From Clostridium sp. CAG:221 (GTDB lineage: Bacteria; Bacillota; Clostridia; Clostridiales; Clostridiaceae), in NCBI GenBank assembly GCA_000435835.1, contig FR883358.1:1-11237 (forward strand): a stretch of DNA of 11,237 nt, read 5' to 3'. Positions within the stretch are counted from its first letter, which is position 1; each line of letters begins with the position of its first letter. The notes under the pieces are model-generated. The model saw only the letters and a program-made list of their open reading frames with translations, was not told where the DNA came from and made no database searches. Below, one piece after another: positions 1 through 7,227 of the stretch. A program made the translations under genes and the position numbers.

Positions 1-90
1 AGGGATTATTTAATTATGGTAGACAAGGATACATTGCAGACTTATAAGTATTCTTCAATGGGAGAAATTACACCATTTATTAGTGATTAA
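1..90 (+). CDS. C-terminal end of an unidentified gene (partial)
   Basis: An open frame enters from the left edge in frame 1 and ends at TAA 88-90, giving 29 residues that end in GEITPFISD. The tail is hydrophilic and mixed-charge, with no recognisable motif. A hairpin terminator about 55 bp downstream supports this as the end of a real transcription unit, separate from the McrB gene. The neighbourhood makes a defence-related protein possible, but nothing in these residues shows it. The call rests on the open frame and terminator only. Confidence 0.5.
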   Translation, partial: RDYLIMVDKDTLQTYKYSSMGEITPFISD

Positions 91-144
91 AAATATAATT
101 ATTAAGTAGCAAAAATTAAAAAATATATATTAATAAACAAAGAG

Positions 145-174
145 AGTACCTATAAAAATGTAGGTGCTTTTTTT
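145..174 (+). terminator. Rho-independent terminator of the left-edge gene
   Basis: AGTACCTA (145-152) pairs with TAGGTGCT (161-168) as an 8-bp stem including one G-U pair, around an 8-nt loop. A run of seven T follows at 168-174. It lies between the left-edge gene and the McrB gene, so mcrBC probably has its own promoter. Confidence 0.8.
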
Positions 175-198
175 ATGTAAAATATGGAAAAAGTAAAT

Positions 199-204
199 TA
201 TAAT
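199..204 (+). promoter_or_regulatory. Candidate -10 element for the mcrBC operon
   Basis: A perfect TATAAT lies 40 bp before the GTG start of McrB and just after the upstream terminator. At 17 bp spacing the -35 would be TGTAAA (176-181), which matches only three of six consensus positions. In such AT-rich DNA a lone TATAAT can arise by chance, so this is suggested mainly by position. Confidence 0.4.
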
Positions 205-244
205 ATATAGTATAAAGAAAGTATGAAAGGAAGATGGTGAGAAA

Positions 245-1387
245 GTGGATTATAATTTTAAGGTAGGATCACATAATAAGCTGTTAGCTGATATAACATG
301 CTACTCAGATAAAGAAAGAACAAAAGTTGTAAAGACATTTAAATCATTTAAAGAAGTAAGGGAATGGTTAGGTGTAAAATCAGTTGGTAATTCTTTAGAA
401 AATGCTAGTGAAAAAGGTACTTTAAGTAGAGGTTATTATTGGAGAGTAGAGGGAACATCAGATTACAATGATGAAGCAGGAACAACTGTAAGTACTCAAG
501 AAGAAATGCAAGAAAAAATTACAGTAGAAACACCTTTAAATATGATTTTATATGGGCCTCCTGGTACTGGAAAGACTTACAATACAGTAAATTATGCAGT
601 AAGCATTGTAGAAAAGAAACAAATTGATAATGTTGTAGAAGAAGCTAAAGAAAATAGACAGGCTGTATTTAATAGATATAAAGAATATTTAAGTGGAAAT
701 AAGATTGTCTTTACTACCTTCCATCAAAATTATAGCTATGAAGAATTTATTCAGGGGATTAGAGCAAACACCAATAATAATGAAGGTTTATCTTTTATTA
801 AGGAAGATGGAATATTTAAAAATATAGTAGATATAGCTAAGGATGATCCAGATAATAACTACGTAATTATCATAGATGAAATCAATAGAGGTAATATATC
901 TAGAATATTTGGTGAACTGATAACTTTAATAGAAGAAGATAAGAGAATAGGTAGAGAAAATGAAACAATAGTAACTTTGCCATCTAAAGAATTATTTGCA
1001 GTACCACTTAATTTATATATTATAGGAACAATGAATACAGCTGATAAGTCAATAGCTCTTATTGATATTGCACTAAGAAGAAGATTTGATTTTATAGCCA
1101 TGTATCCGGATTATAATGTAATACCTGATTTTAGACATATATTAAAACCTATTAATGAAGCAATTTATAAAAGCAAGAGAAGTGCAGATTATTTAATTGG
1201 ACATGCTTTCTTTGCTAATAAATCTATAGACGACTTAGAAAATATTGTGAATAAAAAGTTAATACCTTTATTAAATGAATATTTTTATAATAATGAAAAT
1301 GAAGTTGTAAATATATTAGCTAAAGGTGGAATCAATGTAGAAATGAATATGGATACTTTCCAATTAGAATATAGAGGGTTAGTGTAG
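245..1387 (+). CDS. mcrB: McrB-type AAA+ GTPase subunit of a McrBC restriction system
   Basis: This is the motor and recognition subunit of a type IV (modification-dependent) restriction complex; McrB-family rings hydrolyse GTP and recruit the McrC nuclease. The 380-residue product has a Walker A GPPGTGKT at 104-111, the McrB-typical TFHQNYSYEEFIQGI at 158-172, a Walker B IIIDEINRGN at 208-217, the family signature GTMNTADKS at 261-269 and an arginine-rich ALRRRF at 276-281. The start is GTG at 245, preceded by AAAGGAAG (226-233) 11 nt upstream; no ATG fits better. Residues about 15-70 do not resemble known 5-methylcytosine readers. They have the pattern of IENR1/NUMOD1 DNA-binding modules: a YS...VVKTF strand, SFKEVREWLGV helix, then a GYYWRV strand. 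It is shorter than E. coli McrB (about 460 residues). mcrC follows after 6 nt. The GTPase and McrB calls are firm; the N-terminal domain call is inference. Confidence 0.95.
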   Translation: MDYNFKVGSHNKLLADITCYSDKERTKVVKTFKSFKEVREWLGVKSVGNSLENASEKGTLSRGYYWRVEGTSDYNDEAGTTVSTQEEMQEKITVETPLNMILYGPPGTGKTYNTVNYAVSIVEKKQIDNVVEEAKENRQAVFNRYKEYLSGNKIVFTTFHQNYSYEEFIQGIRANTNNNEGLSFIKEDGIFKNIVDIAKDDPDNNYVIIIDEINRGNISRIFGELITLIEEDKRIGRENETIVTLPSKELFAVPLNLYIIGTMNTADKSIALIDIALRRRFDFIAMYPDYNVIPDFRHILKPINEAIYKSKRSADYLIGHAFFANKSIDDLENIVNKKLIPLLNEYFYNNENEVVNILAKGGINVEMNMDTFQLEYRGLV

Positions 1388-1393
1388 TGATAT

Positions 1394-2755
1394 ATGAAAT
1401 TAAGAGAGTTTGGTGAGTATAAAGAATTTGATAATGAAAAAATAGACGGGTTTAAAAAGTATATTGAAGAAGCCTGGAATAAAAGATATTGTTTATATGA
1501 TGATAATGAATTTGATAGCTATAAATATATTAATAGACAGCAATTTTTAATCTTTGATGGAAATAAAATTAAAGCTAAAAATTATGTAGGCTTTATTTCA
1601 TATGAGGATGTAGATATTACAATTTATCCTAAGGTCTTCGGGGAAAATATAGATGAAAATATTTTAGATCAATACCTAATGACAAATTTAATATATTGGA
1701 TGAGAGAATCTAAAAGAATAAAAATACCACTAATAGATACAGAAATGGATTTGCAAAAAAATGATAGTTTTTTAGAAATGTTAATTCTTATTTTTAGTAA
1801 ATATACCTTTAATTTAATATATTTAAAACCATATAATTGTTATGAGGAAGTTGAGAATGAAGTAACTTATTTAAAAGGTAGGTTAAATATAAACAAGTAT
1901 TTAAAAGAAAATATAACTACTGGTAAATGGGATAAATTTAATACCATATATGAGCCTTTTATTTATAATAATAGGTTTAATCAAATAATTAAGTTTGTTA
2001 CAAGAAAGTTATTAAATATTACTAAAAACATAGATAGTAAGGATTTACTAAATAAAATTATCTTTATCTTAGATGAAGTAGATGATATATATTGTAATGA
2101 ATATAGTTGTCAGGAAGTTAAATTAAATAGATTGCAAAGTGACTATGAAATAGTACTAACTCTTTGTGATATTTTCTTAAAAAATACATCGTTATCAAGA
2201 CGTAATCAGGAAGATAAAATAGATTTCTGTTTCTTAATACCAATGGAAGTTTTATTTGAGGATTTTATATTTAATTTTATAGAAGCAGAGTTTAAGGGTA
2301 AATATAAAGAAATAAAATTTCAAAAGAGTGATTTATATTTGGCACAAGTTATTGTAGATGATATGGAGTGTAAAAATGTATTTAGACTTAGACAAGATAT
2401 ATATTTAAAAAATTTAAATGATAAGGTAATCATTATAGATACTAAATATAAGAAGTTAAATGTAAATGAAGAAAATAAGTATGGTATAAACCAAAGTGAT
2501 ATGTATCAAATGTGTAGTTATGCTTTAAGGGGAGGCTATAATAATCTAGCATTAGTGTACCCTAGAGTAGATTGCTTCCATAAGGATATTAAGTATAGGA
2601 TAAATAGTGCTTTTAATGAAGAAGTAATAGAAATAAAGGTTATTATTATAGACTTTGTTTTGGATTATCAAAGTTTTATTAAAAGTAGGAGTGAAGAGTT
2701 TGAATTATATGAAGCTAATGATAATAAAATTAAATATGAGTTAGGTAAATTATAA
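1394..2755 (+). CDS. mcrC: McrC-type nuclease subunit of the McrBC restriction system
   Basis: McrC binds the McrB GTPase ring and cuts DNA with a PD-(D/E)XK nuclease domain. The 453-residue product shows a family-like middle region with KGRLNINKYL at 161-170 and EPFIYNNRFNQIIKF at 187-201. The C-terminal nuclease has D335 in RLRQDIYL, followed by D349-T350-K351 in VIIIDTKYKKL and a Q-containing helix NQSDMYQMCSYAL at 366-378. All expected catalytic positions are present and there is no frameshift, so the enzyme should be active. The ATG at 1394 is 6 nt after the mcrB stop. An AGAGGG at 1373-1378 lies about 15 nt upstream, which is long for a ribosome binding site, so translational coupling to mcrB is likely. 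A strong hairpin follows. Identification is firm; the cut substrate (which modified base or context) cannot be read from sequence. Confidence 0.93.
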   Translation: MKLREFGEYKEFDNEKIDGFKKYIEEAWNKRYCLYDDNEFDSYKYINRQQFLIFDGNKIKAKNYVGFISYEDVDITIYPKVFGENIDENILDQYLMTNLIYWMRESKRIKIPLIDTEMDLQKNDSFLEMLILIFSKYTFNLIYLKPYNCYEEVENEVTYLKGRLNINKYLKENITTGKWDKFNTIYEPFIYNNRFNQIIKFVTRKLLNITKNIDSKDLLNKIIFILDEVDDIYCNEYSCQEVKLNRLQSDYEIVLTLCDIFLKNTSLSRRNQEDKIDFCFLIPMEVLFEDFIFNFIEAEFKGKYKEIKFQKSDLYLAQVIVDDMECKNVFRLRQDIYLKNLNDKVIIIDTKYKKLNVNEENKYGINQSDMYQMCSYALRGGYNNLALVYPRVDCFHKDIKYRINSAFNEEVIEIKVIIIDFVLDYQSFIKSRSEEFELYEANDNKIKYELGKL

Positions 2756-2780
2756 AATAAATTAGTATAAATAATTATAA

Positions 2781-2816
2781 AAAGAGCAGTTGTGAATTTT
2801 TTTGCAACTGCTCTTT
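2781..2816. terminator. Bidirectional terminator between mcrC and the LacI-family gene
   Basis: AAAGAGCAGTTG (2781-2792) and CAACTGCTCTTT (2805-2816) form a perfect 12-bp stem with a 12-nt loop. Read on the minus strand the stem is followed by TTTTTATAATTAT, a better U-tract than the CTCTTTATTC on the plus strand. It therefore suits the end of the minus-strand repressor gene at least as well as mcrC, and the two convergent genes probably share it. Confidence 0.85.
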
Positions 2817-2885
2817 ATTCTAAAATAAATAATAAAAGAGCAATATCTAAAGAAAAATCTATAAGACCAGTTACACTAAAAAAAA

Positions 2886-3866
2886 TTAAGTAGTATTACC
2901 TCTTTTCAAAGACACAGGTAAAATAATTTTTTTCTCAATATAACTATCTTTTTTATTAATAAGATTAATTAATGTTTTTACAGCTTCCTTAGATAAGTCC
3001 TTAATAGGTTGTTGTATTGTTGTTAAAGTAGGATAAGTAAGAGCACAAATAGATAAACCATCATATCCCACAACCTTTACATCATTAGGAATATTTTTAT
3101 TACGTTTAATTAACTCCTTAATTGTAGCTAAAGCAATAGTATCAGTGGCAAATATACCATCAATATCAGGATTATTATCAAGTGCTTCTTGGATAATTGA
3201 AGAATAATCTAAAAAAGAGAAGAAATTAATAGGTAATTCTACTGTATTTACTTTAATATTTTTTCTTTCCAATGTGTCATTAAAAGATTTATGACGGTCA
3301 TTAGATGGAGTAGGTACTTTTAAGCTTCCAGAAAAGTGAAGAATATTAGTGCAACCACAATTTAATAATTCAAGTGCTGCTAATTTACCACCTTCTATAT
3401 GATCTGAACATACAATAGGAATATCATCTCCTAAATATCTATCTAAAGCAACAATTGGTAGATTTAGATTTAAATAATCTTCAATTTTTAAAGTATGGCT
3501 ACCTATTATAATTCCATCTACTTGATTTCTTAAAAGCATATTTATATATTCTTGTTCTCTACTACTACTATTATATGCATTACAAAGCATTAACTTATAT
3601 CCTAATTTATATAATTCTTCTTCTATATACCTAGTTTCTTCAGCATAGAAAGGAGTACTAATGTCAGGTAGGATTAAACCAATTATATTAGACTTCTTTT
3701 TAAATAAACTTTTAGCAATTTCATTTGGTTGATAATTTAAGTCTTTCATAGCATTAAAAACTTTATCTTTGGTGGCTTGTGAAATATAGCCTCGATTATT
3801 CATTACTCTGGATACTGTAGAAACAGATACACCCGCTTTAATAGCTACATCCTTTATATTTGTCAA
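2886..3866 (-). CDS. LacI/GalR-family repressor of the adjacent sugar operon (ScrR-like)
   Basis: This is a DNA-binding repressor whose C-terminal domain is expected to bind the inducing sugar. The N-terminal helix-turn-helix reads NIKDVAIKAGVSVSTVSRVM (residues 3-22 from the TTG start), then the hinge-helix pattern PNEIAKSL (47-54), then a periplasmic-binding-protein-like core starting IIGLILPDIS (61-70) and including a typical VKVVGYDGL. I place the start at TTG 3866: it gives the canonical MTNIKDVA terminus, and AGGTGA lies 5 nt upstream. A GTG at 3875 would add three residues, but its AAGGAG is only 2 nt away, too close. The product is then 326 residues, usual for the family. It is divergent from the transporter operon, and two LacI-type operators lie between them. 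Sucrose or fructooligosaccharide as the inducer is inferred from the GH32 gene, not read from residues. Confidence 0.9.
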   Translation of the reverse strand: MTNIKDVAIKAGVSVSTVSRVMNNRGYISQATKDKVFNAMKDLNYQPNEIAKSLFKKKSNIIGLILPDISTPFYAEETRYIEEELYKLGYKLMLCNAYNSSSREQEYINMLLRNQVDGIIIGSHTLKIEDYLNLNLPIVALDRYLGDDIPIVCSDHIEGGKLAALELLNCGCTNILHFSGSLKVPTPSNDRHKSFNDTLERKNIKVNTVELPINFFSFLDYSSIIQEALDNNPDIDGIFATDTIALATIKELIKRNKNIPNDVKVVGYDGLSICALTYPTLTTIQQPIKDLSKEAVKTLINLINKKDSYIEKKIILPVSLKRGNTT

Positions 3867-3944
3867 ATTACTCACCTCTCCTTATATCTTAATATCCAAA
3901 AAGTAGCATTGTCAATTAATAGAAAAAAATAAAAAATAAAAAAT

Positions 3945-3974
3945 ATTATATGCAAACCGGTTGACATATTCCAA
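3945..3974 (-). promoter_or_regulatory. Candidate promoter of the LacI-family gene, overlapping operator O1
   Basis: On the minus strand TTGGAA (3974-3969) and TATAAT (3950-3945) are 18 bp apart. Most of operator O1 lies in the spacer and over the -10, so repressor binding should block its own transcription. The predicted 5' leader is roughly 70 nt. The -35 matches four of six consensus positions. Assignment is by pattern only. Confidence 0.45.
3948..3969. promoter_or_regulatory. LacI-family operator O1
   Basis: This is a 22-bp imperfect palindrome centred on CC|GG: left half ATATGCAAACC, right half GGTTGACATAT, with 9 of 11 positions symmetric. The central CCGG with AT-rich flanks is the usual LacI/ScrR-type operator form. 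It contains the -35 TTGACA of the sugar operon and the -10 of the divergent repressor gene, so one occupied site could shut both promoters. Confidence 0.8.
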
Positions 3975-3990
3975 AATTTGGGTTTATAAT
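3961..3990 (+). promoter_or_regulatory. Sigma-A promoter of the sugar uptake operon
   Basis: TTGACA (3961-3966) and TATAAT (3985-3990) are both perfect consensus elements, 18 bp apart. The predicted transcript start is near 3997, giving a leader of about 70 nt before the lipoprotein gene. The -35 lies inside operator O1. A small palindrome CCAAAATTTGG (3971-3981) fills the spacer; its role is unknown. So strong a promoter implies that expression is set mainly by repression. Confidence 0.85.
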
Positions 3991-3995
3991 ATAAA

Positions 3996-4009
3996 TGTAA
4001 ACATTAACA
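3996..4009 (+). promoter_or_regulatory. Candidate CcpA binding site (cre-like)
   Basis: TGTAAACATTAACA matches the commonly used cre consensus TGWNANCGNTNWCA at all fixed positions except the central G, which is A. It covers the predicted transcription start, a position where CcpA would repress. Catabolite repression is usual for sugar operons in Firmicutes. The single mismatch and the AT-rich context keep this tentative. Confidence 0.5.
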
Positions 4010-4021
4010 ATGTATATAATA

Positions 4022-4043
4022 ATATGCTAACCGATTAGCATAT
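4022..4043. promoter_or_regulatory. LacI-family operator O2
   Basis: This is a 22-bp near-perfect palindrome with left half ATATGCTAACC and right half GATTAGCATAT; 10 of 11 positions are symmetric and only the central CCGA departs from CCGG. It lies about 25 bp downstream of the predicted transcript start, in the leader of the first transporter gene. Its centre is 74 bp from that of O1, close to seven helical turns, so the two sites face the same side of the helix. Confidence 0.82.
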
Positions 4044-4068
4044 GCAATAAAAATATGAGGTGGTATAA

Positions 4069-5355
4069 ATGTTGAGAAGAGGAAAGATATTGTCTTTAAT
4101 TTTAACTGTAGGAATGTTATCAGCTAATATTTATGGATGTTCATCATCAAATAATGCTACAGAAGATGGTGTGGCAAAGATAACTGTTTGGACTCAAGAG
4201 GGACAAGTTGTTGAGCAAGAATATTACAAAAATGCAATAGAACAATTTAATGAATTATATGCAGGTGAAATAGAAGCTAGTTTACAAATGATACCAAGAG
4301 GGAATGGGTATGAATACGAAAATAAAATAAATGCAGCAGCAACTTCAGGTAGCTTACCAGATATTATAGCTATGGATGGTCCATCAGTTGCTAACTATGC
4401 AGATTCAGGAATAATAGTTCCAATTGATGAATATTTCACAGAAGACAAGCTAGAAGATTTTGTTCCGTCAATAATAAAACAAGGAACAGTTGATGGACAA
4501 TTATATGCACTAGGAGCAGCAGAATCTACTGTGGTTTTATTCTACAATAAGGATGTTTTAGATGCAGCAGGAATACAAGCTCCAACTACATTAGAAGATG
4601 CTTGGACTTGGAAAGAAGTATATGAAATATCTAAAAAATTAAAAACTAATGATATGTATGGAATTAATTTAGATTGGGATTTAGGTGAAGGTCAAATTTA
4701 TGCATTTGCTCCAATGATATGGTCAAATGGAGGAGAGTTACTTTCAGAAGATGGTAAAAAAATTGATGGATATTTAAATTCTGATAAATCCATTGAAGCA
4801 TTAGAGTTTTATCAAAAATTTGCAGTAGAAGGATTAATAAATCTTCAACCATTACCAAATGATTTTGAAGAAGGAAAATCAGCTATGTATTTAATGGGAT
4901 CATGGGAAATTCAGACAATAGAAGAAAGCTATCCAGATTTTAACTATGGTATAACATACTATCCTAAATTCTCTGAAAGTAGTAAAGTAGTTTCACCATC
5001 AGGGGATTGGTGTTTTGGTATTACTTCGGGTTCAGAAAACCAAGAAGCAGCAGCTAAGTTACTTGAATTCTTAACATCAGCAGAAGAAGTAGAAGAGTAT
5101 TGTTCAGCTATAAGCAAACCACCAGCAAGAATATCTGTATTTGATAATATGGAAGAATATCAAGATGAAAATAAAAAGGTTATAAAGGAGCAAGTAATAA
5201 ATACAGCACATCCAAGACCAATTTCAACATCTTATCCAGTATTATCAAGTGAATTTGCATCAGCATTACAAGATATAAGAACTGGGGTAGACGTTAAAGA
5301 CGCTTTAGCTAAAGTAGTTACTCGTTTTAATGAGGATATAAAGAGAAATAATTAA
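4069..5355 (+). CDS. Sugar ABC transporter substrate-binding lipoprotein (CUT1 family)
   Basis: This is the extracellular sugar receptor of an ABC importer, anchored to the outer face of the membrane. It has a type II signal peptide: basic MLRRGK, hydrophobic core, then IYGC with lipidated Cys24 and a Ser/Asn-rich tether. The mature part is an SBP_bac_1 (MalE/UgpB-like) fold: KITVWTQ (37-43), LPDIIAMDGP (96-105), the hinge-type YALGAAESTVVLFYNKDVL (146-164) and the hallmark KSAMYLMGSWE (270-280). Its 428 residues are normal for the family. GAGGTGG (4057-4063) precedes ATG by 5 nt. It is the first gene after the operator-controlled promoter, and a hairpin follows the stop. A substrate of sucrose or short fructooligosaccharides is inferred from the GH32 enzyme in the operon; the sequence alone gives only CUT1. 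Confidence 0.92.
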   Translation: MLRRGKILSLILTVGMLSANIYGCSSSNNATEDGVAKITVWTQEGQVVEQEYYKNAIEQFNELYAGEIEASLQMIPRGNGYEYENKINAAATSGSLPDIIAMDGPSVANYADSGIIVPIDEYFTEDKLEDFVPSIIKQGTVDGQLYALGAAESTVVLFYNKDVLDAAGIQAPTTLEDAWTWKEVYEISKKLKTNDMYGINLDWDLGEGQIYAFAPMIWSNGGELLSEDGKKIDGYLNSDKSIEALEFYQKFAVEGLINLQPLPNDFEEGKSAMYLMGSWEIQTIEESYPDFNYGITYYPKFSESSKVVSPSGDWCFGITSGSENQEAAAKLLEFLTSAEEVEEYCSAISKPPARISVFDNMEEYQDENKKVIKEQVINTAHPRPISTSYPVLSSEFASALQDIRTGVDVKDALAKVVTRFNEDIKRNN

Positions 5356-5367
5356 TATATAAGTAAT

Positions 5368-5396
5368 GAGAATTATGGCTTTTAGTCATAATTCTC
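5368..5396 (+). promoter_or_regulatory. Intra-operon hairpin between receptor and permease genes
   Basis: GAGAATTATG (5368-5377) and CATAATTCTC (5387-5396) form a perfect 10-bp stem with a 9-nt loop, 13 nt after the lipoprotein stop. Only two T follow, so it is not a good terminator. Such hairpins often protect the 3' end of the receptor mRNA or reduce read-through, giving more binding protein than permease. The first possible permease ATG (5366) would overlap this stem, which argues against that start. Confidence 0.7.
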
Positions 5397-5419
5397 TTAG
5401 AAAGGTAGGTATTGTATTA

Positions 5420-6343
5420 ATGCTAACAATTAAGAGAAATACAGAAATTAAAACAGATGTAACTTTAAAAAAATCAATGAGTAAAGAAGCAGTAGCAGGA
5501 ATGTTATTTGTCTTACCAGCAGTTATATTTATTGGTGTATTTTTAGTGTTACCGGCCATACTTGCTTTTGGATATAGTTTTCAACAATATAATATGCTAA
5601 AACCAGCACAAAAAGTTTTCATTGGATTAACAAATTATATAGATGTTTTAAAGAATCCAGCTTTTTATAAGAGTTTGTTTAATACAGTATATTTTGCAGC
5701 AATTGTAGTACCGCTTCAAACTATAGTTGCATTAGGATTAGCATTATTAGTTAATACAAAGTTAAAAACATCAAAGGTGGCACGTATTTGTTTCTTTAGT
5801 CCTGTGGTTACATCCATGGTTGTTGTAGCTATATTATGGACATTCTTATATAACAGAGATAGTGGTCTTATAAATTCACTTTTAAATTCTATAGGAATAC
5901 AATCACAGCCTTTCTTATTAAGTGAGAAACAAGCTATGAATTCTATTATATTCATGTCTATATGGCAAGCTGCTGGATATCAAATGATGATATTTTTAGC
6001 AGGTTTACAAGATGTTCCAGGAGATCTATATGAAGCAGCTAGCTTAGATGGTTGCAATTGGTGGGAAAAATTTAAAAATGTTACATTACCATGTATAAAA
6101 AATGTATCAAGTTTTGTAATTTTAATTACTACTATCCAAGCTTTTAAATTATTTACACAGCCTTATATAATGACAGGAGGCGGCCCTAATGAATCAACAA
6201 AAACACTTGCATATATGATATATGAACAAGGGTTCCAATATAGGAATGTTGGATACTCATGTGCAATAGCAGTAATTTTCTTCTTAGTAATATTACTAGT
6301 ATCAGGTGTTGTGAAAAAGGTATGTAATGTAAATGGAGATTAG
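5420..6343 (+). CDS. Sugar ABC transporter permease, MalF-like (CUT1)
   Basis: This is an inner-membrane subunit of the sugar importer. I take ATG 5420 as the start (307 residues). The two earlier in-frame ATGs at 5366 and 5375 lie in or beside the hairpin stem and have no ribosome binding site, whereas AAAGGTAGG (5401-5409) precedes 5420 by 10 nt. The N-terminus is then a short charged cytoplasmic tail. Hydrophobic segments lie near residues 24-53, 85-112, 120-146, 173-198, 230-250 and 280-298, the six expected. The EAA loop that docks the ATPase, EAASLDGCNWWEKFKNVTLP, is at 205-224, and the MTGGGPNESTKTLAYMIYE segment typical of MalF-type permeases is at 251-269. The second permease follows after 12 nt. 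No ATPase is encoded nearby, so a shared MsmK-like ATPase is likely. Confidence 0.92.
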   Translation: MLTIKRNTEIKTDVTLKKSMSKEAVAGMLFVLPAVIFIGVFLVLPAILAFGYSFQQYNMLKPAQKVFIGLTNYIDVLKNPAFYKSLFNTVYFAAIVVPLQTIVALGLALLVNTKLKTSKVARICFFSPVVTSMVVVAILWTFLYNRDSGLINSLLNSIGIQSQPFLLSEKQAMNSIIFMSIWQAAGYQMMIFLAGLQDVPGDLYEAASLDGCNWWEKFKNVTLPCIKNVSSFVILITTIQAFKLFTQPYIMTGGGPNESTKTLAYMIYEQGFQYRNVGYSCAIAVIFFLVILLVSGVVKKVCNVNGD

Positions 6344-6355
6344 GGGGGAAGGATT

Positions 6356-7198
6356 ATGAAAAGAAATCAAAAAAGGACTTTAAGTAAAGTTTTAGCATAT
6401 ATATTTCAAATAAGTTTATCATTAATATTTGTATTACCATTAGTATGGATGATTGTATCATCATTAAAGCCAGAGGCAGATTTGTTTAAAGATATGAGTT
6501 CTATAGCAACATTTTTTGTATCTAATCCATCATTAGATAATTATAAGGAAATGCTATCTAGATCATTAGTATTAAAAAGTACACTAAACAGTATGATATA
6601 TATTGTATTAATACTTCTAATAGGTATACCTGTTAATGCCTTATGTGGATATGCGTTAGCAAGATTAAGGTTTCCAGGAAAGAACCTCATACTAAGTGCA
6701 ATTATTGCATTATATATAGTTCCTTTTGAAACAGTTGTATTACCATTATATTTAGTAAGTAATACATTAAAAATTACAAATACATTCTTTGCATTATTTC
6801 TACCTTTTATAGGTAATTGCTTTAATATATTTTTATTTAGGCAGTTTTTCATGTCTCTTCCAAAGGAATTAGAAGAAGCAGCTAGTATTGATGGATGTGG
6901 AGTGTTAGGGACTTTTGTAAAAGTAGTATTACCTAATACAAAGCCAGTAATAGCAACAGCAACAGTATTAACAATTGTAACACATTGGAGTGATTTTATG
7001 TGGCCTTTAATGGCAGTAACATCACCAGAACATAAAACAATTCAACTTGCTATACAAGGATTCTTTACAGATCCACCAGTAAGATATGCTCCAATTATGG
7101 CAGCATTAGTATTCTCAACAATTCCTATATTAATAGTATATTTATTATTACAAAAATACTATGTACAAGGTATTATGTCTAGTGGAATTAAAGGATAA
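6356..7198 (+). CDS. Sugar ABC transporter permease, MalG-like (CUT1)
   Basis: This is the second transmembrane subunit, which should pair with the preceding permease to form the channel. The 280-residue product has the EAA loop EEAASIDGCGVLGTFVKVVLP at 173-193, the MalG-family HWSDFMWPL at 210-218 and the C-terminal QKYYVQGIMSSGIKG at 266-280. Six hydrophobic segments are visible, starting with one at residues 12-36. A very strong ribosome binding site, AGGGGGG at 6342-6348, overlaps the previous stop codon and lies 7 nt before ATG, so translation is probably coupled. The length is normal and the frame intact. Confidence 0.93.
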   Translation: MKRNQKRTLSKVLAYIFQISLSLIFVLPLVWMIVSSLKPEADLFKDMSSIATFFVSNPSLDNYKEMLSRSLVLKSTLNSMIYIVLILLIGIPVNALCGYALARLRFPGKNLILSAIIALYIVPFETVVLPLYLVSNTLKITNTFFALFLPFIGNCFNIFLFRQFFMSLPKELEEAASIDGCGVLGTFVKVVLPNTKPVIATATVLTIVTHWSDFMWPLMAVTSPEHKTIQLAIQGFFTDPPVRYAPIMAALVFSTIPILIVYLLLQKYYVQGIMSSGIKG

Positions 7199-7227
7199 AG
7201 AAAAATTTATTTTAGAGAGGTTTTAAT

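Noticed and set aside
859..1101. Minus-strand open frame of 80 codons inside mcrB
   Set aside because: It lies opposite the Walker B and signature motifs of McrB, has no recognisable domain and no ribosome binding site; a shadow of the real gene.
3886..3915. Minus-strand TTGACA-18-TAAGAT as the repressor promoter
   Set aside because: The transcript would start inside the ribosome binding site, leaving almost no leader; the promoter over O1 is more workable.
5368..5396. Hairpin read as a full terminator after the receptor gene
   Set aside because: Only two T follow the stem, and the downstream permeases lack another promoter, so transcription must continue through it.
5366..5419. Longer permease start at ATG 5366
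   Set aside because: The codon overlaps a perfect hairpin stem and has no ribosome binding site; the added residues are not membrane-like, and ATG 5420 has a plausible site.
6541..6852. Minus-strand open frame of 103 codons inside the second permease
   Set aside because: It is antisense to a well-supported membrane protein and shows no family pattern. The same applies to the minus-strand frames at 4664-4858 and 5716-5955.
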